Made by a program: the position numbers and the translations under genes. From positions 1,116,001-1,180,000 of the forward strand of contig NZ_CP067041.1 in the NCBI RefSeq assembly GCF_016599855.1: a stretch of DNA of 64,000 nt, written 5' to 3'. Within the stretch, counting starts at the first letter, position 1. Each line of letters begins with the position of its first letter. The notes under the pieces are model-generated. The model did not search any database. It worked only from the letters and a program-made list of their open reading frames with translations, and was not told where the DNA came from. Source of the DNA: Bradyrhizobium diazoefficiens. Its GTDB lineage: Bacteria > Pseudomonadota > Alphaproteobacteria > Rhizobiales > Xanthobacteraceae. Below, in pieces: positions 47,358 to 56,658 of the stretch.

Positions 47358-47678
47358 ATGAACGATCGCGTATCCAACAGCTCTGCCATGACGGAGTCCT
47401 CTGCCGTCGAGATCGAGATCGCGACCCGCAGGCTCACGGCGGCGCTCGATGCGCTTGAAAGCGCGGTCGAGCGACGGCGCGAGGCCGATCGCGACGAGAA
47501 CGAGCTCGCGACGCGAATCCAGGCGCTGGGCGCGGATCGCTCGCGGCTTGCCGACGAGCTCGACGGCGCACTGGTGAAGGCGCGCAAGCTCGAGCGCACC
47601 AATCGCGAAATCTCCGATCGGCTCGATTCCGCGATCGTCACGATACGCTCGGTGCTCGATACCGGAGAGGACGGATGA
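47358..47678 (+). CDS. DUF4164 family coiled-coil protein
   Basis: 106 residues, almost entirely alpha-helical and charged (ATRRLTAALDALESAVERRR, RLADELDGALVKARKLERTN), matching DUF4164, a small alphaproteobacterial family next to zapA. The stop overlaps the ATG of zapA by 4 bases, indicating translational coupling and a probable role in the division machinery. A second ATG 10 codons downstream is also possible. Confidence 0.85.
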   Translation: MNDRVSNSSAMTESSAVEIEIATRRLTAALDALESAVERRREADRDENELATRIQALGADRSRLADELDGALVKARKLERTNREISDRLDSAIVTIRSVLDTGEDG

Positions 47679-48058
47679 GTCACATCAACGTCACCATCAA
47701 CGCCCGGCAATACCGCATGGCCTGCGAGGAGGGCCAGGAGGTCCGGCTGTTGAAGCTCGCCGAAAGCTTGGAGACGCGGATTCAGTCGCTGCGCGGAAAA
47801 TTCGGCGAGATCGGCGATGCGCGCCTCACCGTGATGGCGGCGCTGACCGTCTGCGACGAACTGGTCGACGCCGGCAACCGCATCCGCAGCCTGGAGCAGG
47901 AGCTGACCGAACTGCGGGATTTCCGCAATGCGGCCGTGGAGCGCGCCCGAATGACGCAGGTCGCTGTGGTCAACGCGCTGAACGCAGCGGCCGAGCGTAT
48001 CGAGAAATCGACCCAGGTCCTGAACCGAACCGTCGGCAACGGAATCGCAATCGGCTGA
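47675..48058 (+). CDS. zapA: Cell division protein ZapA
   Basis: A 127-residue FtsZ-ring-associated protein. The N-terminal ZapA domain reads VTINARQYRMACEEGQEVRL and is followed by LAESLETRIQSLRGKFGEI, then a long dimerising helix. ZapA crosslinks FtsZ filaments at midcell. The order DUF4164, zapA, 6S RNA, 5-FCL is a well-known alphaproteobacterial arrangement, which strengthens each call. Confidence 0.94.
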   Translation: MSHINVTINARQYRMACEEGQEVRLLKLAESLETRIQSLRGKFGEIGDARLTVMAALTVCDELVDAGNRIRSLEQELTELRDFRNAAVERARMTQVAVVNALNAAAERIEKSTQVLNRTVGNGIAIG

Positions 48059-48117
48059 TTTTGGACGGCTCGCCGGTTGGGCTGGCGATTCGTCAGTATC
48101 GTTGTTACATTGCGCGA

Positions 48118-48277
48118 GCGAGGCTGCGACGCGCGTCCGGAGCCATATATCCCCGGGGCCTTATCGATCCTTTAGGGAACTGTCCCTGGCCGGGCCCGTG
48201 GGCCCGGACATATGGTGCCCACCTACTTTCGTAGGGAACTCCGGGATCGAGTGCTTCAACGGCGTCTGCGGCTTCGC
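48118..48277 (+). ncRNA. ssrS: 6S RNA
   Basis: This RNA lies between zapA and 5-formyltetrahydrofolate cyclo-ligase, the conserved location of ssrS. The ends pair (GCGAGGCTGCGAC with GTCTGCGGCTTCGC), as expected for the closing stem, and the middle can form a long imperfect hairpin with an open bubble (around TTTAGGGAACTGTCCC and GTAGGGAACTCC). Length of about 160 bases is typical. 6S RNA binds sigma-70 RNA polymerase and represses promoters in stationary phase. Exact ends are approximate. Confidence 0.85.
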
Positions 48278-48279
48278 AC

Positions 48280-48311
48280 TGTTGTTTGCTTGGTTTGTTG
48301 TTTGCTTGGTT
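48280..48311 (+). repeat. Tandem 16-base repeat (two copies)
   Basis: TGTTGTTTGCTTGGTT occurs twice without a gap, directly after the 6S RNA, then a partial third copy TGTGCTTGC. It may be a slippage product. The remaining part of the 48278-48505 gap contains GTGCGCAATTGCGCAC-type palindromes and no gene. Confidence 0.85.
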
Positions 48312-48362
48312 TGTGCTTGCTGAAACGACTGCGGCCAGTCCAGCAGGTGTCATGCCCCGCCT

Positions 48363-48378
48363 AGTGCGCAATTGCGCA
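48363..48378. repeat. Perfect palindrome GTGCGCAATTGCGCAC
   Basis: A 16-base perfect palindrome, with a near copy about 95 bases downstream (GTGCGCAATTGCGCGC) and a cousin at 24199-24214. It is in the leader of the 5-FCL gene. Confidence 0.75.
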
Positions 48379-48505
48379 CGGGGGACCGGGGCATCTAGTA
48401 CGCCGCGGCCTATGTGTGAATCACGACCGCCTCTGGAATACTGGATCACCCGCTCCAGTGCGCAATTGCGCGCAAGGCGGGTGATGACGTGGGGGACCGA
48501 GCCCT

Positions 48506-49102
48506 ATGACCAACACCAAATCCGAACTCCGCGCCAAAGCTCTCGCGAAACGCGACGCGCTGAGCGAAAAGAAGCGCACCACGGCCGCCATCAAACTCGC
48601 CAAACGCGGGCTGCCGTTCAACCTCTTGCCGGACAGCATCGTCTCCGGATACTCGCCGATCCGCAGCGAGATCGATCCGGCGCCGCTAATGAAGATGTTG
48701 GCCGAGCAGGGCGCGAAGCTGGCGCTGCCCTGCGTCACCGCGCGCGGCCAGGCGCTGGTCTTCCGCATCTTCCATCCGAACGATCGCCTGATGCTTGGCC
48801 CGCTCGGCATTCCCGAGCCGTCGCCGGCAGCAAGCGAAGTCATCCCCGACGTCATGCTGACGCCGCTCGCCGCCTTCGACCGTCTCGGCCACCGCATCGG
48901 CTATGGCGCCGGGCATTACGACCACACCTTCGCGCATCTGCGCAAAGCCAAGAACATCATCGGCATCGGGCTTGCTTTTGCAGCGCAGGAGATCGAGGCG
49001 GTTCCGGCACTATCGCACGACGTAGCGCTGGATTATGTGCTAACGGAATCGGACGTGTTCGATTTCCGGAGTTCTGAAGTTGCGCATTCTCTTCGTGGGT
49101 GA
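48506..49102 (+). CDS. 5-formyltetrahydrofolate cyclo-ligase
   Basis: A 198-residue ATP-dependent enzyme that converts 5-formyl-THF (folinate) to 5,10-methenyl-THF. Signature blocks are IVSGYSPIRSEIDPAPLM, the late GYGAGHYDHTF and LTPLAAFDRLGHRIGYG. It lies downstream of 6S RNA in the zapA region. Its 3' end overlaps the TTG start of the next gene by 23 bases. Confidence 0.93.
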   Translation: MTNTKSELRAKALAKRDALSEKKRTTAAIKLAKRGLPFNLLPDSIVSGYSPIRSEIDPAPLMKMLAEQGAKLALPCVTARGQALVFRIFHPNDRLMLGPLGIPEPSPAASEVIPDVMLTPLAAFDRLGHRIGYGAGHYDHTFAHLRKAKNIIGIGLAFAAQEIEAVPALSHDVALDYVLTESDVFDFRSSEVAHSLRG

Positions 49103-49904
49103 TGTCGTTGGCCGTGCGGGCCGCGAGGCCGTCGCCGAATATCTGCCCGGCATGGTCAAGGACTGGTCGCTCGATTTCGTCGTCGTCAACGGCGAGAATT
49201 CGGCCGGCGGCTTCGGCATCACGGAAGCGATCTATCAGGAATTTCTCGAGGCCGGCGCCGACGCGGTGACGCTCGGCAATCATTCCTGGGACCAGCGCGA
49301 AGCGCTCGTGTTCATCGAGCGCGCTGACCGCCTGGTGCGTCCCGCAAACTATCCGCGCGGCACGCCCGGCCGCGGCGCGGCGCTGGTCGAGACCAAGAAC
49401 GGCAAGCACGCCCTCGTCGTCAACGCGCTCGGCCGTGTCTTCATGACCCCGTTCGACGATCCCTTCGCAGCGCTCGAGCGGGAGCTCGGTGCCTGTCCGC
49501 TCGGCGTTGCCGCCGACGCCATCGTCGTCGACTTCCATTGCGAGGCGAGCAGCGAAAAGCAGGGCATCGGCTTCTTCTGCGACGGCCGCGCCAGCCTCGT
49601 CGTCGGCACGCATACGCATGTGCCCACCGCCGATCACCAGATTCTATCGGGCGGCACCGCCTACATGACGGATGCTGGCATGACCGGCGACTACGACTCC
49701 ATCATCGGCATGCAGAAGGAAGAGCCGCTGCGGCGGTTCACGTCGGGGATTCCGTCGGGGCGGTTCGAGCCGGCGGCGGGCGTGGCGACGCTCAGCGGCG
49801 TCGCGGTGGAAACGGATGATGCGACTGGCCTCGCACTGCGGATTGCGCCGGTACGCATGGGCGGAAGGCTGGAGCCGACCACGCCGAGGTTTTGGCTGAG
49901 CTGA
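49080..49904 (+). CDS. TIGR00282-family metallophosphoesterase (YmdB-like)
   Basis: A 274-residue protein with the YmdB calcineurin-like phosphodiesterase fold: ILFVGDVVGRAGREAV at the start, VVVNGENSAGGFGI, TLGNHSWDQREALVFI, VVGTHTHVPTADHQI and MTDAGMTGDYDSIIG. YmdB hydrolyses 2',3'-cyclic nucleotides and affects biofilm or sporulation in Bacillus. The start is TTG, needed to keep the family's ILFVGD beginning; it overlaps the previous gene. Coupled translation is likely. Confidence 0.93.
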   Translation: MRILFVGDVVGRAGREAVAEYLPGMVKDWSLDFVVVNGENSAGGFGITEAIYQEFLEAGADAVTLGNHSWDQREALVFIERADRLVRPANYPRGTPGRGAALVETKNGKHALVVNALGRVFMTPFDDPFAALERELGACPLGVAADAIVVDFHCEASSEKQGIGFFCDGRASLVVGTHTHVPTADHQILSGGTAYMTDAGMTGDYDSIIGMQKEEPLRRFTSGIPSGRFEPAAGVATLSGVAVETDDATGLALRIAPVRMGGRLEPTTPRFWLS

Positions 49905-49927
49905 GCGGGCGGCGCTACGCCTTCGGT

Positions 49928-49990
49928 GTCGTCCCGGCGAAGGCCGGGATCCATACCGCGTGATCTATCGATCGTGGGCGGTGGTCGTCC
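49928..49990. repeat. Palindromic CCCGGCGAAGGCCGGG repeat, second copy
   Basis: GTCGTCCCGGCGAAGGCCGGG followed by ATCCATACCGCGTGATCTATC. It is the inverted relative of the element at 15136-15205, with only small differences. It sits between convergent genes. Confidence 0.7.
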
Positions 49991-50013
49991 AGAACCGAGC
50001 TCCGCGACGTCCG

Positions 50014-51438
50014 TCAGCCCTGCCGGAATCCCATCCGGAACGCGCCCCAATGCTTGCCGCGGACCATGATCGGCGACGACAGGTCCTTCATCAGCACGAA
50101 CTGCCCGCCGCCCATGTCGCGGCGATAGGTCTGGAGCAGGAAGGGTTTTGTGTTGACCGCGACCTTCTTGACCGCGCGATCGGTGAACAGGCGGCGGTTG
50201 CGGCAGTTGGCGTTATTCCACACCGGGTCCTTGCCCTGCGGCAGGCGGTAGTTCGGATTATGCGTCGGCAAATAGCCGCCCTTGGCCCAGGCGACGCAGA
50301 ACACGATGCGGGGGTCGGATTTCTGGATCGGGTCCTGGATCGCGGGCAGCACGCGGTCAGTGAACGTGACGTAGTTGGTGAGATATTGCTTGGGATTGGT
50401 GTCGGCGATTTCCCGGTAGTTTTCGTCCATGAGTTGGTCGAGCGTGATCTCGCCGCGCCCAATCGCGGCCTCGAACTCGGCCGAAATCCGCTTGGCGGTG
50501 TCGACGACGACGCGGATCAGCGGCGCATCCGACGTCTCCACACCGCTGTCGGCGATCAGTGCGATCAGGCCCTCGGACGTATCGAGCAGTTTTGTCACGC
50601 GCTGATCGGCGCTCCTGAGATCGCGCGAGGAGAGGTCGACACCCTTGGCGAGCTCGTTGAGCTCGCTGATGACGGTGTCACAATGCCCGAGATTGGATGT
50701 CGCCGCGCGCGTGACGCTGCCGATCTCGGCCTCCACCGAGGCAAAGCCCTGCTGGACGCGCGAGATGATGCCCGACATCTGCTGGGCGCCTTCGCCGGCG
50801 GTCTTCGCACGCTGCGAGGCATCGCTGCTCTCGCCGATCAGGCCTTCGATCTGGCCGTCGAGATCACGCACGGTGTCGGAGATCTGGTGCGTGGCCTGCC
50901 GGGTGGCTTCCGCGAGGTTCTTGACCTCGCTTGCGACCACCGCAAAGCCGCGTCCGGCATTGCCGGCGCGCGCGGCTTCGATTGTTGCGTTCAGCGCAAG
51001 CAGATTGGTTTGCTTGGCGATCGCCTCGATCGAGCCGGAGACTTTTGCCACTTGCGCCAGCGCGGAACCGACGGCACTCAGCCGCGCTTCGATCCGCTCC
51101 ACGGCCGCGACGAGCTCGGCGATATGGCTGACAGCGGTGTCGACTGCGCTGCGCGACTGCGCGATCTCGCCGACTGCGGCCGAAGTGGTCGTTTGCACCG
51201 CCTGCGATGCGTTGGCGATGTCGCGGTTGGCCGAGACCATCGTCTCGGCGGTCTTCTGGAGGTGGTGGAACCGGTCCGACTGGTTGGCGACGCGGGTAGC
51301 GACCTCCTGGACGTTGCCGGCAATGTCCGCAAGCTCGACGCCGAGGCCGCCGATGCGGTCGGCGAGCTGGTCGATCAGTCGTTCGGCCAGCGTCCGGTTG
51401 GAGCCGGTGTCCAATACGGCAAGTTGTGCAACGGACAT
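50014..51438 (-). CDS. Soluble methyl-accepting chemotaxis protein with C-terminal sensor domain
   Basis: 474 residues, no membrane segment. The MCP signalling coiled coil spans about 40-285, with the tip [20 protein letters not shown] near 140-160 which contacts CheA/CheW. After it, a C-terminal domain of about 170 residues carries NCRNRRLF and [15 protein letters not shown], a form of Cache-like domain also found at the end of the next gene. Placing the sensor after the hairpin is unusual. It may sense a cytoplasmic metabolite or redox state. Related to, and upstream in orientation downstream of, the larger MCP gene next to it. Confidence 0.9.
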   Translation of the reverse strand: MSVAQLAVLDTGSNRTLAERLIDQLADRIGGLGVELADIAGNVQEVATRVANQSDRFHHLQKTAETMVSANRDIANASQAVQTTTSAAVGEIAQSRSAVDTAVSHIAELVAAVERIEARLSAVGSALAQVAKVSGSIEAIAKQTNLLALNATIEAARAGNAGRGFAVVASEVKNLAEATRQATHQISDTVRDLDGQIEGLIGESSDASQRAKTAGEGAQQMSGIISRVQQGFASVEAEIGSVTRAATSNLGHCDTVISELNELAKGVDLSSRDLRSADQRVTKLLDTSEGLIALIADSGVETSDAPLIRVVVDTAKRISAEFEAAIGRGEITLDQLMDENYREIADTNPKQYLTNYVTFTDRVLPAIQDPIQKSDPRIVFCVAWAKGGYLPTHNPNYRLPQGKDPVWNNANCRNRRLFTDRAVKKVAVNTKPFLLQTYRRDMGGGQFVLMKDLSSPIMVRGKHWGAFRMGFRQG

Positions 51439-51546
51439 ATCTTGAGAGTCCTCCAGTCAGAGCCGCTCGCCGGCTCTCCGCGGCATTCCCAGTCCAGTTT
51501 CGAGTTTAGAAGATGATTCGCAGCCCGCGTCTTGTCTGAGCGTGCA

Positions 51547-53289
51547 CTACAGCTTGTAAGCCGTGCGGAATCCACCCCAGTGCCGTCCTTGCACGCGGAT
51601 CGGGACGTCGATCTCGCGCATCATCACCGTGTTGCCGTTGCCCATGTCGCGCGCATAGCTCTGAATCAGATACGAGCGCAGATTGCGCGCGGCAGCCAAC
51701 CCCGCCGGATCGTTGAAGATGCGCCGGTTGCGGCAATTGGCCGTGTTCCAGGCGGCATCGCCCGGCCGCTGCGGATGCGAATAGATCTTGTTGTGGACCG
51801 GCAGGAAGCCGTTGCGGTCGACCACGGCGCAGAACGCCATGCGTGGTTCCCTGGCGAGAAAGGCTTCCAGGAACGGCGGCAGCGCGCGGTCGGCCCAGTC
51901 CAGATATTTTGTGCGGTATTGCTGCGGATTGGTGCCGGCGATCTCGACATAATCCGTGTCGAAGAGGTCATCCATCCTGACCTCCCCGCGCGCCAGCGCC
52001 TGCTCGAATATCCTGGTCAGCGCGGTGCCCGCCTCCATCGCGCGCGTGACGAACTCCGTGTTCTCCTCGTGGATCGACCAGAGCTTGTCTTCGATCTTCT
52101 CGCGCAGCTCGGCATTGGGGCTGACGAATTGAGTGACGGCGCCGGCCTTGGCTTGCTCGACCACGCGCAAACGGCAAGCGCCGACCTCTTCGAGGGTACC
52201 GTCGATGATGGCCTGCGGCGCAAGCCGGCTCGCGTCCGCACCTCCGATCAATACGCCATCCATGGCGATCTCGTAGACCGGCAACACGCCGCGCGCACTC
52301 TCGAATTTGAGATGGCAGGGCAACCGCTCGGTCTTGCGACGGTCGTCGTGCTCGCTCTGCTTCAGCAGCACGGCGCAGCGCGCTTTCAGCTTCTGCGCGA
52401 AGGTCGTCACCGCCTTGCCGGCGCTAGCAACGTTCTCGCCATGGGTCTCAGCGGCCTTGGTCGCCGCGCCGATCTCGGCCGCGCTCTCGCCGACCGAGAT
52501 GATGAACTCCGACGCGCTGGTCGCGTTGCCGGAGACCTCGCTGGTGGTGGCGTTCTGCTCAGCCACGGCGCCGTTGACGGTATCGAACACAGGGCGGATC
52601 GCCTCGATGGCCTGCGAGATGCGGTGCACCGCGTCCGCGGAGCCTGCGGCGTCGCGCTGGAGCGCGTCGATCTTTTTGGAGATCTCCTCCGTCGCGCCCT
52701 GGGTCTGCACCGCGAGCGCCTTGACCTCGGTGGCAACCACAGCAAAGCCTTTGCCCGCAGCGCCGGCACGTGCGGCCTCGATGGTCGAGTTGAGCGCGAG
52801 CAGGGTGGTCTGCCGCGCGATCTGGGCGATCAGATTGACGACGTTGCCGATCGCCGCGGAGGACTCGCGCAGGCGGTCGACATTGGCGCGCGCTTCCTGG
52901 GCCGCTTCGCTGGCCTGATCGGCGAGCCTGCCGGCCTCGCGGACCTGCGCGCCGATGCCTTGCGCGGATTGGGTGAACTTGTCGGCGGCATGGGCAAAGC
53001 TGGAGGCATTGGACTGCGCGGCATTGGTCTGCCCGGTCAGCGCGTCGGTGCGCTGGCGGATATCCGCAAGCGTTGCCGCCGTTGCCTCGGCGCCGCCGGC
53101 AACCGAATTGGCGGCGCGCTCGAGCTGGCGGATCATGGCGCCGAGCTCGAGTTCCAGCAGTTCCAGGACTTCCCGGGCCGAATCGGCATCAGCGGCCGGA
53201 ACGGGCGCGGACGCCGGCTGCACAGGCTGCGGAGCTGCCGCTGGGACAGCCATGTCTGGCAGACGCTTCCGAAATAATGCGAACGCCAT
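51547..53289 (-). CDS. Soluble chemoreceptor with PilZ-like and C-terminal sensor domains
   Basis: 580 residues: a Pro/Ala-rich N-terminus, MCP signalling coiled coil (about 60-280, tip [20 protein letters not shown]), a PilZ-like domain (about 315-400) and a C-terminal domain with NCRNRRIFNDPAG and PIRVQGRHWGGFRTAYK, shared with the neighbouring MCP. The PilZ RxxxR motif is visible (RKTER), but the second motif reads DGVLIGG in place of D/NxSxxG, so c-di-GMP binding is uncertain. No membrane helix. The pair may link c-di-GMP and chemotaxis. They are 108 bases apart in the same direction. Confidence 0.9.
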   Translation of the reverse strand: MAFALFRKRLPDMAVPAAAPQPVQPASAPVPAADADSAREVLELLELELGAMIRQLERAANSVAGGAEATAATLADIRQRTDALTGQTNAAQSNASSFAHAADKFTQSAQGIGAQVREAGRLADQASEAAQEARANVDRLRESSAAIGNVVNLIAQIARQTTLLALNSTIEAARAGAAGKGFAVVATEVKALAVQTQGATEEISKKIDALQRDAAGSADAVHRISQAIEAIRPVFDTVNGAVAEQNATTSEVSGNATSASEFIISVGESAAEIGAATKAAETHGENVASAGKAVTTFAQKLKARCAVLLKQSEHDDRRKTERLPCHLKFESARGVLPVYEIAMDGVLIGGADASRLAPQAIIDGTLEEVGACRLRVVEQAKAGAVTQFVSPNAELREKIEDKLWSIHEENTEFVTRAMEAGTALTRIFEQALARGEVRMDDLFDTDYVEIAGTNPQQYRTKYLDWADRALPPFLEAFLAREPRMAFCAVVDRNGFLPVHNKIYSHPQRPGDAAWNTANCRNRRIFNDPAGLAAARNLRSYLIQSYARDMGNGNTVMMREIDVPIRVQGRHWGGFRTAYKL

Positions 53290-53495
53290 TGGGTCTACTC
53301 TTGTCGCGAGATGAGCGAACGCTATTTTCGCAAGTCGGAATGAAATCAGGGTTAACGGTGGCTGGCTTGTGGGTAAGGGCCACTACAATCTTACCCTAAA
53401 GTATGACAGCCCCTTTCATTCCGGTGGCTTGGCGGCCTATAAGGCCGCGCTTCCCACGCCCACCTTGGCTGACAATTTCCTCTACGAGACCACGC

Positions 53496-54242
53496 ATGGC
53501 CGGACATTCCCAATTCAAGAACATCATGCACCGCAAGGGGCGGCAGGATGCCCAGAAGTCGAAGCTGTTCGGCAAGCTGGCGCGGGAAATCACTGTCGCG
53601 GCCAAGCTGGGGACACCCGACCCCAATATGAATCCCCGCCTGCGCGCCGCCGTGATCGCCGCGCGGCAGGAGAACATGCCGAAAGACAATATCGAGCGCG
53701 CCATCAAGAAGGCGCTCGGGAGCGACAGCGAGAACTATGACGAGATCCGCTACGAGGGCTACGGCCCGGGCGGCGTCGCCGTCATCATCGAGGCCCTGAC
53801 CGACAACCGCAACCGTGCCGCCTCCGACATCCGCTCCTTCTTCACCAAATCCGGCGGCAATCTCGGCGAAACCGGCTCGGTCTCCTTCATGTTCGACCGC
53901 ACCGGCATCATCGAATACGACCGCAGCGTCGCCGACGACGATTCGATGCTCGATGCCGCGATCGAGGCCGGCGCCGACGACGTGGTCTCGGGTGAAGGCG
54001 GCCACGAGATCTATGCCTCGACCGACAGCTATCGCGACGTTGCCAAAGCGCTGGAAGCCAAATTCGGCGAGCCGCGCAAGGCCGCGCTGATCTGGAAGCC
54101 GCAGAACACCGTCGCGGTCGACGACGAGACCGGCGAGAAGCTGTTGAAGCTGATGGACCTGCTCAACGAGCACGACGACGTCCAGAACGTCTACGCCAAT
54201 TTCGAGATTTCGGACGCGCTGGTCGCGAAGATGGGCGGGTAA
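53496..54242 (+). CDS. YebC/PmpR family transcriptional regulator
   Basis: A 248-residue protein matching Yeb[21 protein letters not shown] at the start, then [54 protein letters not shown] and the C-terminal [11 protein letters not shown]. YebC proteins were first called transcriptional regulators, and some now appear to relieve ribosome stalling at Pro-rich sites. The ATG used is the conserved family start; 31 upstream in-frame residues are rejected. It lies just before ruvC, as in many proteobacteria. Confidence 0.94.
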   Translation: MAGHSQFKNIMHRKGRQDAQKSKLFGKLAREITVAAKLGTPDPNMNPRLRAAVIAARQENMPKDNIERAIKKALGSDSENYDEIRYEGYGPGGVAVIIEALTDNRNRAASDIRSFFTKSGGNLGETGSVSFMFDRTGIIEYDRSVADDDSMLDAAIEAGADDVVSGEGGHEIYASTDSYRDVAKALEAKFGEPRKAALIWKPQNTVAVDDETGEKLLKLMDLLNEHDDVQNVYANFEISDALVAKMGG

Positions 54243-54332
54243 AACCGCGTCCTTGGCACGAGACCGTCTTTCCCCGGGGACTTCTGTTCTGTTTCTGTTT
54301 CGCTATCATGGGTCAGCAGCTATTACTGGCCC

Positions 54333-54860
54333 ATGATCGTGCTCCCGATTCGCCAACCCGTTCGCATTATCGGCATTGACCCCGGCCTGCGTCGCACCGG
54401 TTGGGGCGTCATCGAAGCCGACGGCAATCGTCTGATCTACGTTGCCTGCGGTTCGGTAGAACCGCCGGACGATGTGCCGCTGTCAAGCCGGCTGCTGGCC
54501 ATCCATGAGGGACTCGCGGCTGTTCTCTCCAGCCACCAGCCGATGGAAGCCGCCGTCGAGCAGACCTTCGTCAACAAGGACGGTGTCGCGACGCTGAAGC
54601 TCGGCCAGGCCCGCGGCGTCGCCATGCTGGCGCCTGCGATGTTCGGCATCAGTGTCGCCGAATACGCGCCGAACCAGGTCAAGAAGACGGTGGTCGGCGC
54701 CGGCCATGCCGACAAGCAACAGATCGCAATGATGCTGAAGATATTGCTGCCCAAGGCCGAGCCGTCGTCAGCCGACGCCGCCGACGCGCTCGCCATCGCA
54801 ATTACCCACGCCCATCACCGCCAGAGCACCGCGCTCAGGCTGAAGGTGGCCGGGCTATGA
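54333..54860 (+). CDS. ruvC: Crossover junction endodeoxyribonuclease RuvC
   Basis: A 175-residue Holliday junction resolvase. The four acidic active-site positions are visible: Asp16 ([12 protein letters not shown]), Glu ([13 protein letters not shown]), and the two in [16 protein letters not shown]. It works with RuvAB. It overlaps ruvA by 4 bases, forming the ruvCAB operon. Confidence 0.95.
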   Translation: MIVLPIRQPVRIIGIDPGLRRTGWGVIEADGNRLIYVACGSVEPPDDVPLSSRLLAIHEGLAAVLSSHQPMEAAVEQTFVNKDGVATLKLGQARGVAMLAPAMFGISVAEYAPNQVKKTVVGAGHADKQQIAMMLKILLPKAEPSSADAADALAIAITHAHHRQSTALRLKVAGL

Positions 54861-55474
54861 TCGGCAAGCTCAAGGGCCTGATCGATTCCTACGGCGAGGA
54901 CTATGTTCTCCTCGACGTCGGCGGCATCGGCTATCAGGTGCATTGCTCGGCGCGGACGCTGCAGCATCTGCCTTCGCCCGGCGACGCCGCCGTGCTGTCG
55001 ATCGAGACTTATGTCCGCGAGGACCAGATCAAACTGTTCGGCTTCCGCACCGACCAGGAGCGCGAATGGTTTCGTCTGCTCCAGACCGTACAGGGCGTCG
55101 GCGCCAAAGTCGCGCTCGCCGTACTCGGCACGCTGCCGCCGGCCGATCTCGCCAACGCAATTGCCTTGCGCGACAAGGCCGCGGTGGCGCGCACGCCCGG
55201 CGTCGGCCCGAAGGTCGCCGAGCGCATCGTCACCGAGCTGAAGGACAAGGCGCCGGCTTTCGCCAATGTCGATCCCGCCGTCGTGCATCTCGCCGGTGCC
55301 GTCGACGATCAGCGCGCGCCGCGGCCCGTGGCGGACGCAATCTCCGCGCTGGTCAACCTCGGCTATGGCCAGCCGCAGGCGGCTGCGGCGATCGCCGCGG
55401 CCTCGCGCAGCGCCGGTGAGAACGCGGAAACAGCGCAGCTGATCCGACTCGGGCTGAAGGAACTGGCGAAGTGA
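54857..55474 (+). CDS. ruvA: Holliday junction branch migration protein RuvA
   Basis: 205 residues. It has the RuvA OB-fold start [32 protein letters not shown], helix-hairpin-helix motifs ([14 protein letters not shown] and [16 protein letters not shown]), and a C-terminal UBA-like domain ([18 protein letters not shown]) that contacts RuvB. It binds the junction as a tetramer. It overlaps ruvC and ruvB by 4 bases each. Confidence 0.95.
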   Translation: MIGKLKGLIDSYGEDYVLLDVGGIGYQVHCSARTLQHLPSPGDAAVLSIETYVREDQIKLFGFRTDQEREWFRLLQTVQGVGAKVALAVLGTLPPADLANAIALRDKAAVARTPGVGPKVAERIVTELKDKAPAFANVDPAVVHLAGAVDDQRAPRPVADAISALVNLGYGQPQAAAAIAAASRSAGENAETAQLIRLGLKELAK

Positions 55475-56529
55475 GCGATCCCAAGGCCAACCGCATGGTC
55501 TCGCCCGAGCGCCGCAGCGACGATGTCGGCGACACCGCGCTGCGTCCGCAATCGCTGTCCGATTTCGTCGGCCAGCAGCAGGCGCGCAAGAATCTCTCGA
55601 TCTTCATCGAGGCGGCGCGCAAGCGCGGCGAGGCGCTGGATCACGTGCTGTTCGTAGGTCCACCGGGCCTCGGCAAGACCACGCTGGCGCAGATCGTCGC
55701 CAAAGAGCTCGGCGTCGGCTTTCGTGCCACATCGGGTCCGGTGATTGCCAAGGCCGGCGATCTCGCCGCGCTGCTCACCAATCTCGAAGAGCGCGACGTG
55801 CTCTTCATCGACGAGATCCATCGCCTCAGCCCCGCGGTCGAAGAAGTGCTCTATCCCGCGATGGAGGACTTTCAGCTCGACCTCATCATCGGTGAGGGCC
55901 CGGCGGCGCGGTCAGTCAAGATCGAGCTGTCGAAGTTCACTCTCGTCGGCGCCACCACGCGCGCCGGCCTGCTCACCAATCCCTTGCGCGACCGCTTCGG
56001 CATTCCGATCCGGCTCAATTTCTACACGATCGAGGAGCTCGAGAGCATCGTCAGCCGCGGCGCGCGCGTGCTCAATGTCGGCATGAGCGCCGATGGGGCC
56101 AACGAGATCGCGCGCCGGGCGCGCGGCACGCCGCGCATCGCCGGCCGCCTGTTGCGTCGCGTGCGCGATTTTGCCTCCGCCGCCGATGCCGACAAGATCG
56201 ACCGCAAGATCGCCGACCACGCGCTGAGCGCGCTCGAGGTTGACGCCGCCGGTCTCGACGCCATGGACCGTCGCTACCTCACCACCATCGCGCAAAACTA
56301 TGGTGGCGGCCCGGTCGGCGTGGAGACAATGGCGGCCGCGCTGTCCGAGCCGCGCGATGCGATCGAGGACATCATCGAGCCCTATCTCATCCAGTGCGGC
56401 TATCTCCAGCGCACCCCGCGCGGCCGCCTGCTCACCTCGCACGCCTTTCGCCATCTCGGCATCGCCGAGCCCTCGCGCGACGCGGCGGCCCAATTCGGCT
56501 TGTTCGGTACCGGCGAAAACGACGAGTGA
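55471..56529 (+). CDS. ruvB: Holliday junction branch migration ATPase RuvB
   Basis: 352 residues. An AAA+ motor with Walker [10 protein letters not shown], Walker [11 protein letters not shown], sensor 1 GATTRAG, the arginine finger region in LRDRFGI and a C-terminal winged helix with [13 protein letters not shown]. The hexamer pumps DNA through RuvA. It is coupled to ruvA and is normally followed by the ybgC-tol genes, which here are separated by a metallophosphoesterase gene and an insertion. Confidence 0.96.
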   Translation: MSDPKANRMVSPERRSDDVGDTALRPQSLSDFVGQQQARKNLSIFIEAARKRGEALDHVLFVGPPGLGKTTLAQIVAKELGVGFRATSGPVIAKAGDLAALLTNLEERDVLFIDEIHRLSPAVEEVLYPAMEDFQLDLIIGEGPAARSVKIELSKFTLVGATTRAGLLTNPLRDRFGIPIRLNFYTIEELESIVSRGARVLNVGMSADGANEIARRARGTPRIAGRLLRRVRDFASAADADKIDRKIADHALSALEVDAAGLDAMDRRYLTTIAQNYGGGPVGVETMAAALSEPRDAIEDIIEPYLIQCGYLQRTPRGRLLTSHAFRHLGIAEPSRDAAAQFGLFGTGENDE

Positions 56530-56658
56530 CCTGTGCAAGCGCGCATTGCTCTGGTGTCATGAACTTCCGGTAATCTCTATGCAGATGATCTGCACAAGCG
56601 CACCCCAATTCCGCTCCAATCGAGCCGCATCACCGAAGCGCACCAGCAGCGGGCTTCC

